A model generated the notes under the pieces. It did no database searches. It had not been told where the DNA came from and saw nothing but the letters and a program-made list of their open reading frames with translations. Position numbers and translations under genes: made by a program. Below, one piece after another: positions 5,680 through 10,773 of a stretch of DNA of 10,773 nucleotides (position 1 is the stretch's first letter; each line of letters starts with the position of its first letter). The DNA is from Chloroflexota bacterium (GTDB taxonomy: Bacteria > Chloroflexota > Ktedonobacteria > Ktedonobacterales > Ktedonobacteraceae), in contig CADDZH010000133.1 in the NCBI GenBank assembly GCA_902812455.1, positions 1-10,773 on the forward strand, given 5' to 3'.

Positions 5680-6915
5680 ATGAACAGCACTGAACCTCAA
5701 CCTCCAAACGGTGAAGTTCTGGTCGTTGGAGCGGGACCAGTCGGACTGGTCTCTGCCCTCGCTTTGCGCTCCCGCAGGCGAGCAGTCATCCTCCTCGAAG
5801 CCGAGCCGGAGGGGCGCAGCCGACCGGGGAGCCGCGCTATCTTTATGCACAAAGAATCGCTCACATTGCTTGAGCAGATACGACCAGGGCTTGGTTGGGA
5901 GATTGCAGCGCATGGGCTGGTCTGGCCGACCAAGCGCACCTTCTGGCGGGGGCGGCAGGTCTTCGTCCGCCACTATCCCCCGCCCGATCCGAGCACCTTG
6001 CCACCGTTTGCGAGCCTGCCCCAGGTAGAGATCGAGCGCCTCCTTCTTGAGGCCTGTCAAAAAGCCAGCGTTAATTTCGTCTGGAATACCCCTGTCACGG
6101 GGGTCGAAACGACTCCCGATGGGGTGACGGTAAGGACTGCATCGGGTCAGATATGGGCGGCTGACTACCTGATTGGGGCAGATGGTGCGCACTCGGTGGT
6201 CAGGCAGGCGCTTGGCATAGCAATGGAGGGGAGCCGCTCGAAAAACTCCTATATTGTCGTAGACGTGGCGGAAGACCCGGACGATCCACTTCCATGCGAG
6301 CGCGTGTTTCACTATAAGCATCCAGGCGTCGGTGGGCGCAACGTGCTCCTGGTGCCGTTCGTCGGTGGATGGCGGATCGATCTGCAGTGCCGAGATGAGG
6401 ACGACCCGGAGAGGTTCAGTGGGATGGAGGGCGTACGCCGCTGGCTGCCAAAGGTGATGCCAGCCAGGTATGCTGACCGCATTACCTGGGTTTCGACCTA
6501 TCAGTTCCTCCAGGTCCTCGCCCGCGATTTCACCGATCAGCACCACCGCGCCCTGCTAGTTGGGGAAGCCGCTCACCTCTTCGCACCGTTTGGTGCGCGC
6601 GGGCTGAACTCGGGGATCGCGGATGCGATAGCGGCTGCGACCGCCATAGACACCGCGCTCAAGGAGGGCGACCCGTCCAGGGCGGAGGAGGCAGTTGAGG
6701 AGTTCGCGCGGGTCCGTCGTGCGGCGGCGGAATACAATCGGGCAGCCGCTAGGCAAGCGCTTGCACACCTCCAGAAACGGAGTCCGGCGATGTGGGTCAA
6801 ACGCCAGATCGCAGCGCTGCTGGCCCCACGCTGGGAGCGCGCGGGGCTCTGGCTCGACTCGGGTCCGTACGGGCCTCGTTCCGGCCCACCAGGGCAACCT
6901 TCTGGGAGGTATTAG
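5680..6915 (+). CDS. Class A FAD-dependent monooxygenase (aromatic hydroxylase-like, PF01494)
   Basis: This 411-residue flavoprotein belongs to the single-component aromatic hydroxylase family, in which NAD(P)H reduces FAD to make a hydroperoxyflavin that oxygenates the substrate. The Rossmann fingerprint VVGAGPVGLVSALAL (15-29) ends with Glu40, which binds ribose. The DG motif is LIGADGAHSVVRQALG (164-179). The GD motif region LLVGEAAHLFAPFGARGLNSGIADA (292-316) has Glu296 where most members have Asp. Length is normal for the FAD and substrate domains without the thioredoxin-like C-terminal extension of phenol hydroxylases. The ATG at 5680 follows AGAGG at 5666-5670. The gene stands alone between an IS21 remnant and a repeat. 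The substrate cannot be assigned: phenolic catabolism, polyketide tailoring and antibiotic inactivation (Rox type) are all possible. Confidence 0.9.
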   Translation: MNSTEPQPPNGEVLVVGAGPVGLVSALALRSRRRAVILLEAEPEGRSRPGSRAIFMHKESLTLLEQIRPGLGWEIAAHGLVWPTKRTFWRGRQVFVRHYPPPDPSTLPPFASLPQVEIERLLLEACQKASVNFVWNTPVTGVETTPDGVTVRTASGQIWAADYLIGADGAHSVVRQALGIAMEGSRSKNSYIVVDVAEDPDDPLPCERVFHYKHPGVGGRNVLLVPFVGGWRIDLQCRDEDDPERFSGMEGVRRWLPKVMPARYADRITWVSTYQFLQVLARDFTDQHHRALLVGEAAHLFAPFGARGLNSGIADAIAAATAIDTALKEGDPSRAEEAVEEFARVRRAAAEYNRAAARQALAHLQKRSPAMWVKRQIAALLAPRWERAGLWLDSGPYGPRSGPPGQPSGRY

Positions 6916-7206
6916 TTAAGAATAGCTCTGACATCTAAATGATGACCGAAGTAGTCGGTGCAGGAGCCGAAGCTCTCGATGCCGGGCTCTCTATCCACCT
7001 ACGAGCACTCTATAATTTCTTCTCTGCAGACTGTGGGAGCAGACCGAGTTGCGCCAGCAGGGAAGTGTCAGAACTGAGAGGCTGTGTAAAAAGGCCCCAG
7101 AAGGCAGATGAGGGAGGGCAGAGCTGATAAAATGGCCTGGTGATCACGCTGTGCTACAATGGCTGGTGTTCTCCTACTCGTTGGCATACCCACGCCAGGA
7201 GCCGTG
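6916..7206. other. Non-coding gap containing the second 65-bp repeat
   Basis: Apart from the repeat at 7074-7138 no gene is supported. A 62-codon frame at 6939-7127 runs through the repeat, lacks a ribosome site and shows no recognisable motif. A weak five-base hairpin (ACCGA/TCGGT) near 6945-6960 has no T-run, so no terminator is called for the monooxygenase. Confidence 0.5.
7074..7138 (+). repeat. Dispersed 65-bp repeat, copy 2
   Basis: This aligns end to end with 1556-1620 (51 of 65 identical) in the same orientation. It lies 158 bases after the stop of the monooxygenase. Most of the AGGCCA arm of the copy-1 hairpin is lost here, while TGGCCT is kept. A TACAAT at 7155-7160, just past the repeat, could serve as a -10 box for the small membrane ORF downstream. 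The equivalent place after copy 1 lacks it. Confidence 0.7.
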
Positions 7207-7230
7207 ATGGCCGTATAGCTATCACAGCAG

Positions 7231-7524
7231 TTGAGATTGGCTACGCTGCTGCATAGCAGCGCTATCGCGGGCATGCTCATGTGCGCCGGCGCAATGCTCC
7301 TGGTTGTGCTCCTCGGCATCATCTTTTCATCAAATCATAGCCAGGTTCTGGAAGGCCTGCGTCAAACCTGGCTCGTGCTGCTGATCATGGCGGCTATCCT
7401 GGCCGTGCTGGGCGCTTTACGTGGCATGCTAGACTCCCTGGGTGTACCAGAAAATAAGAGGGAACGCAAAAGCGAATCCATAACCTTTTTGCATTTAATG
7501 CGACTGGATCATCCCCACATTTGA
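7231..7524 (+). CDS. Small two-helix membrane protein, possibly truncated at both ends
   Basis: The frame encodes up to 97 residues with two strongly hydrophobic segments: IAGMLMCAGAMLLVVLLGII and TWLVLLIMAAILAVLGAL. The family is not recognised. The start is doubtful. TTG at 7231 has no ribosome site, and an ATG at 7273 (MLMCAG) also lacks one. The only good signal is AGGAG at 7196-7200 before an ATG at 7207 in the same frame, but that reading meets TAG at 7216 after three codons. The intact ancestor may have begun at 7207. The C-terminal residues (LDHPHI) are encoded by an ISL3-like terminus at 7505-7528, so the 3' end appears cut by an insertion. It could be a decayed gene or a short functional one. 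Confidence 0.4.
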   Translation: MRLATLLHSSAIAGMLMCAGAMLLVVLLGIIFSSNHSQVLEGLRQTWLVLLIMAAILAVLGALRGMLDSLGVPENKRERKSESITFLHLMRLDHPHI

Positions 7525-7528
7525 GAAA
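7505..7528 (+). repeat. ISL3-like terminal sequence (solo end)
   Basis: The segment beginning TGGATCATCCCCACATTTG matches the first 24 bases of the ISL3 end at 1763 at 20 positions, without gaps and in the same orientation. No inverted partner is seen downstream. A truncated transposase of a different family starts within it, and the upstream membrane ORF terminates in it (TGA 7522-7524). It marks a junction between two mobile-element fragments. Confidence 0.55.
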
Positions 7529-8921
7529 GCTCTGCGGCGATCAGCATTTGACGGTGGGCGTCCCCGCGTTTCTGGAACGGTATGAACAGCATGCAGGAAA
7601 TAGTCAGATCGCACGGATGATTGTGGATCGCGAGGGCATGGCCACCGAATTTCTCGCCGGCCTATATGGGCAGGGGCGTCGTGTGGTGACGATCCTGCAG
7701 ACCAATCAGTATCGGGCTCTCTCCTCGTTCGCTGACATCGGAGCCTTTGTCCCTTTGAGCATGGATACTCACGGACAGGTCGTTCGCGAAGTGGCTCTCG
7801 CCCGCATCAGCTTATCGCGCGACGACCATCCAGATGAGCCCTTGTGTTTACAGGTGGCGCTTATCCGCGATCTGCGCCGGCGCGTTCCGGTTCAGCCTGA
7901 TTCAGAGGAGGCTGAGGTCCCGCCGCGTTGGGACAGAGACCTGCCCTCTGATGAACGGGCTTGGTGGCGTGAAGGATGGCAAGCCACTGCTGCTCCAGCC
8001 AAAGAGATGACACCGAAACTCATCCCCATTGTGACCACACAAGAGACTCCCGCCATCGATGCCATTGAGCTTGCCCGGACCTATATTCACCGCTGGCCAG
8101 CCCAGGAAAATATCCTTAAAGATTATCTTCTCCCTTTAGGATTGGATACCAACCACGGGTTCGCCAAGATCGCGGTCGAAAATTCAGAGATGGCGAAGCG
8201 GCGAACACACCTGGAGCAGCGCCTCGCACGGCTCAAGCAGTAGGCCCAGAGCGCGGGCAAACGAGAGACCCAGGCGAGCCGACGACGGGAGCGGCTGCGC
8301 ACTGCCTACAACACGCGCAGTAAGGAACTGTACCGAGATCTGTGGGCATATCAGCGCGCTCTGGAAGAGCAGGATCTGCCAAAGTATGGGTCTCGGCAAA
8401 AGCTCAAGGAGCGAAAAGCCGAGATCGATGCCGAGTTGGAACAACTCCGTGTCAAAGAGTGGCGTGCCTATGAGCAGTCTAATGCTGAGTTCCACAAACA
8501 GGAACGCTACTGCAAAGAGCAGCGCGAGATTCTTCGTGCCTTAGAGGAGTTGAAGGAGCAAGAGCGGACGATGTGCGAGCTGGACAACCGCAAGGATCAG
8601 GTGATGACCGTATGTAAGGCGGCGCTGGCGAATTTGGCGATGTGGATACGCGACCGGTACTTTCCAGCATCCTACGCGCAGGCCACCTGGAAACGTCTGC
8701 TGCCATTTTTTCACCTTCCCGGTACGATCACACAGGACTCCGTAATGGTGCAGGTCGAATTGCGTCCATTCAACGACCGCATGCTCAATCAAGACCTGGC
8801 AGTTCTGTGTGACCGGGTCAATCAGGCGTCGCCTCGCCTGCCTGATGGGCGTCGGCTTTCCTTTACCATCCGCTCGACTTGTTGCATTCTTGCTGCGCAG
8901 ACAAGGGCCAAAATACCGTGA
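7521..8921 (+). pseudogene. Large DDE transposase, N-truncated and interrupted by an amber codon
   Basis: One reading frame runs from the junction at about 7521 to TGA at 8919-8921, broken only by TAG at 8241-8243. The part before it (240 codons) has catalytic-domain motifs MIVDREGMATEFLAGL, containing one Asp, and YIHRWPAQENILKDYLLPLGLD, containing the RW-x-x-E signature. The part after it continues with a long charged coiled coil (roughly RSKELYRDLWAYQRALEEQ to KEQERTMCELDNRKD). A C-terminal domain follows, ending LPDGRRLSFTIR. This matches a group of large transposase-like proteins with RW-x-QENFFKY-type motifs; the IS family name is uncertain. The N-terminal domain with the first catalytic Asp is missing. 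No start codon or ribosome site precedes the remaining sequence, so the gene is non-functional. Apart from the TAG the frame is well preserved, which suggests recent inactivation. Confidence 0.8.
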
Positions 8922-9006
8922 AACCCTGCTCATGCGTTAGAATAGGCAAGGTAGGTAGAACTGATGGCAATGAGTTCTATGTCGATAAACGCAACAGGAA
9001 GAAAAG

Positions 9007-9378
9007 ATGGAAGTTGTGAGTAGTAGCAAGATGTGGACGTTAGATGAAGGGATTAGGCAGCTCCTTCCGGGCAATCCAGACGAAGCAGAGATTACCAATT
9101 TGGGAACCATGGCGCGGCAGCTTACCCTCGATATTTCGATTGCTGAAGGGGTTGATGATGATGGTAAAGAGGGAATATCAGTTCTTCTCGCCATACCACT
9201 TGATGAGGCTCCAGACCCAGATGATAAGCAAGATGGTCGTTCACAGCCGATGTTTTGGGATTTTAGCTGTTTCATGGTTCCGCTTCCAGGAGAAACAAAG
9301 GCGGAACTGATTCATCGGGTTGCCAGCGCTCTCGGGATTCAGCCAGATGAGAGAATATGGCAAGATGGGGAAATATGA
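9007..9378 (+). CDS. Acidic protein of unknown function
   Basis: This 123-residue protein, rich in Asp and Glu, contains VDDDGKEG (49-56) and DEAPDPDDKQDG (66-77). No membrane segment or signal peptide is visible. I do not recognise a family. The alternating pattern (TLDISIAEG, ISVLLAIPL, FWDFSCFMVPLPG) suggests a small beta-rich fold, and KAELIHRVASALGI looks helical. The ATG at 9007 has AGGAAG five bases upstream, a convincing start. A TAGAAT at 8938-8943 may be a -10 box, with no clear -35. It lies alone between a dead transposase and a dead integrase. It could be cargo of a former element. It does not resemble a known excisionase or antitoxin. Confidence 0.65.
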   Translation: MEVVSSSKMWTLDEGIRQLLPGNPDEAEITNLGTMARQLTLDISIAEGVDDDGKEGISVLLAIPLDEAPDPDDKQDGRSQPMFWDFSCFMVPLPGETKAELIHRVASALGIQPDERIWQDGEI

Positions 9379-9410
9379 TAGAAGCAGATGAAGGAGACGA
9401 ATACTAGCAT

Positions 9411-10070
9411 ATGGATGAACACCAAGCACTCACTTCCATTGGAGAAAGCAATGCTCTTGACTTGGCGGTAGCTACCTGGCTGCATGCACATGGCAAGCGC
9501 TGGAATAAGGAAGAGCAACGCTTTGAGCATACCCGAACGAGTAAAGCGTATGAGGATAGCATGCAACTCTTTCGCTGAGGCCTTCAGCATGAGGGCCTGG
9601 ACCTGGATAGCGATCCCGGCCAGGTTGGGTTCATCGCACATGCCTTCGCCTCCTCCGCTCGTGATCGCCAGGCCAAGGCTTCGACCAAAAACTAGCGCCT
9701 GGCTTGCCTCTCCTCCTTCTATCACTATGCGAACTATCACTATGCGAAACGGCGCGGCCTAGTCGAAACCAACCCGATCGAGAATCTCGATCAGGAGAAG
9801 GTGCAGGCATACGCTCATGCTGCGGCACTTGATGAGGAAACAGTGAAAGCAGCCCTGGCAGGGATTGATCAAGGGACGCTCCGGGGCGCTCGTGATGATG
9901 CGCTGCTCTCCGTTCTGCTGCAAGTAGCCTATCGAGCTCAAGAGGTGGCCACACTCCAATGGCAACATGTGAAGCTCCACAAGGGCAGAGCAACACTCAC
10001 GTTTGAGCATGCAAAAGGCAACGAAGAAGAAAGTGCTCACGACAACGACCTTCACCAGTATCGCACCTAG
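9411..10070 (+). pseudogene. Phage-type tyrosine recombinase, decayed and C-terminally truncated
   Basis: A single frame of about 220 codons is readable through two in-frame stops, TGA at 9576-9578 and TAG at 9693-9695. Its parts are a leader (MDEHQALTSIGESNALDLAV), a core-binding domain around KAYEDSMQLFR, stop, GLQHEGLDLDSDPGQVGFIA, stop, RLACLSSFYHYA and RRGLVETNPIENL. The first catalytic-domain block is RDDALLSVLLQVAYRAQEVATLQW, with the first catalytic Arg. The later His-x-x-Arg and Tyr blocks are missing. A 15-bp tandem duplication adds NYHYA. After KGN near 10022, a one-base shift gives KKKVLTTTTFTSIAPRVFSRW up to 10140, which may be more of the gene behind a frameshift. AAGGAG at 9391 is a weakly placed ribosome site. 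It is unrelated in detail to the intact recombinase at 4047. Confidence 0.85.
9719..9748 (+). repeat. 15-bp perfect tandem duplication in the integrase remnant
   Basis: CTATCACTATGCGAA occurs twice in a row (9719-9733 and 9734-9748). It keeps the reading frame and inserts five residues (NYHYA) at the end of the SSFYxYAxxRGL helix that is conserved in this recombinase family. It looks like a slippage duplication that arose during decay. Confidence 0.9.
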
Positions 10071-10358
10071 AGTTTTCAGCAGATGGATGATGCGGCGAGG
10101 ATTGCTCATGCTCTGCTCCCTCCTCCCAGCTATTGCCTGAAGAAAAGTTTACGCTCAATGAACACCCAAAAGACCCTCTACGAGTAAGAAGTATCGAGAG
10201 CAGCCCTTTGTTTCACTCAACGTTGCCGGAACACCTGCATTTTTATCCCTCCTTTTCCGCAAAGCTTTGGTGTGTTTGCGCTGGGCAGCGGCAGGCGCAG
10301 GAGCCGGTAGGCCGCTGGGAACGGTTCGCGTTTCGCGTAAAGACTCTCATGTTACCCA
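10071..10358. other. Intergenic region between the integrase remnant and the Nudix gene
   Basis: No supported gene is present. The first 70 bases may hold frameshifted integrase sequence. A GC-rich hairpin-like stretch (CGGCAGGCGCAGGAGCCG, then GGCCGC) lies near 10290-10315, and CGCGTTTCGCG at 10327-10337 is a small palindrome. Either could act in 3'-end formation for the converging Nudix gene, but no T-run supports a standard terminator. Confidence 0.4.
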
Positions 10359-10772
10359 TCAGCTTCTTCGCTTTGCCCGATTGGGACACGATGCGCCAGG
10401 CGCCCTGCAAGGCGCACCCGCGAAGCTCCGCTCGACACCGCCTGCATACGCAAGGTCTTTCACTGTCCCTGCGCCGAACTTTCTGCGGTAGGCTTGCAAA
10501 TGCGCCTGCGATAACGCCGTCATCGGTGCGGGAAGGCGATCAAGAGAGAACCAGCCGCAGTCGCTGCACTTGCCTGGCTCCTTGATACATGGCTCTCCTG
10601 AGATATGCAGGGCGACGAAGGCTACGGAAACCCAGTGTTCATGGCCGCCATCCAACAGGTGGTCAAAGGCGGCGATTTGGCAGAGCGGTTCGATCACCAT
10701 GTCGAATTCCTCGCGCAGCTCGCGCTGGATGGCCGCAGCCAGCGTTTCCCCAAACTCCACCTCACCCCCAGG
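10359..10772 (-). CDS. Nudix hydrolase, partial (N-terminus beyond the window)
   Basis: The minus strand reads PGGEVEFGETLAAAIQRE followed by LREEFDM at the window edge. This is the Nudix box (G-x5-E-x7-RE-U-x-EE-x-G-U) with all metal-binding Glu present; the last Gly is replaced by Asp. Nudix enzymes are cytoplasmic, Mg-dependent pyrophosphohydrolases acting on nucleoside diphosphate derivatives. Downstream, HEHWVSVAFVALHISGEP and a W-F-x-L-x-x-LP block (GWFSLDRLPAP) fit the end of the fold, as in ADP-ribose or (d)NTP pyrophosphatase-like members. The final 45 residues to the TGA at 10359-10361 are Arg/Ala-rich and look like an unconserved tail. The 5' end and substrate determinants are not visible. 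Its 3' end converges on the decayed integrase. Confidence 0.85.
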   Translation of the reverse strand, partial: PGGEVEFGETLAAAIQRELREEFDMVIEPLCQIAAFDHLLDGGHEHWVSVAFVALHISGEPCIKEPGKCSDCGWFSLDRLPAPMTALSQAHLQAYRRKFGAGTVKDLAYAGGVERSFAGAPCRAPGASCPNRAKRRS

Positions 10773-10773
10773 C

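Noticed and set aside
5605..6546. Minus-strand frame of 313 codons opposite the FAD monooxygenase
   Set aside because: The plus strand carries textbook FAD-binding motifs over the same bases; the antisense product has no recognisable domain.
6939..7127. 62-codon plus-strand frame after the monooxygenase
   Set aside because: It runs into the 65-bp repeat, lacks a ribosome site and shows no conserved pattern.
7074..8921. Reading 7074-8921 as one insertion sequence with the 65-bp repeat as its left end
   Set aside because: No inverted copy of AGGCTGTGT is found after 8921, and an unrelated membrane ORF plus an ISL3-like end lie between the repeat and the transposase.
7216..9695. Amber recoding as the explanation for the in-frame TAG codons
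   Set aside because: One of the four stops is TGA, two of the genes are also truncated, and intact genes in the window use TAG as a normal stop. Simple decay explains the pattern better.
10133..10585. Plus-strand frame of 150 codons over the Nudix gene
   Set aside because: It overlaps the Nudix C-terminal half on the other strand and has no motif of its own. I also looked here for the missing His-x-x-Arg/Tyr block of the integrase and did not find it.
1..10773. CRISPR array, tRNA or rRNA genes, toxin-antitoxin pair or defence cassette
   Set aside because: No regularly spaced repeats, cloverleaf-like segments, or recognisable effector and nuclease genes were seen on either strand.

Overview
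The window looks like accessory DNA from a GC-rich soil bacterium of the Chloroflexota, most likely a Ktedonobacteria-type genome. This is inference. It rests on a TIGR03560-like F420-dependent luciferase-like enzyme, a class A FAD monooxygenase, and the style and density of the ISL3, IS21, large-DDE and tyrosine-recombinase debris. No rRNA, tRNA or other phylogenetic marker is present.

Layout: (1) 2-310 is the C-terminal end of a DUF998-like membrane protein, followed by a 367-bp non-coding gap holding a 206-bp imperfect inverted-repeat structure. (2) 678-1559 is an intact LLM-class F420-dependent oxidoreductase. Its stop codon lies inside a 65-bp repeat that recurs at 7074-7138. (3) 1763-3745 is a structurally complete ISL3-family insertion sequence with 39-bp ends and an intact transposase, but no recognisable target duplication. 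(4) 3761-5123 (minus strand) is a tyrosine recombinase with all catalytic residues plus an overlapping 99-residue partner gene, sitting in the broken istA of an IS21 element whose left end is at about 5528. (5) 5680-6915 is an intact class A FAD-dependent aromatic hydroxylase-like monooxygenase. (6) 7074-8921 holds the second copy of the 65-bp repeat, a small two-helix membrane ORF that runs into an ISL3-like terminus, and an N-terminally truncated large DDE transposase with an internal amber codon. (7) 9007-9378 is an acidic protein of unknown function. (8) 9411-10070 is a decayed phage-type integrase with two in-frame stops and a 15-bp tandem duplication. (9) 10359-10772 (minus strand) is a Nudix hydrolase cut by the window end.

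The metabolic genes (F420 enzyme, FAD monooxygenase, Nudix) do not form a visible operon. They are separated by layers of mobile elements, and the window is best read as single cargo genes in an IS-rich, actively rearranging region. The most unusual parts are the recombinase and small-protein pair, the dispersed 65-bp repeat that abuts or supplies stop codons, and the fused IS junction at 7505. No well-defined new defence or biosynthetic system could be demonstrated.
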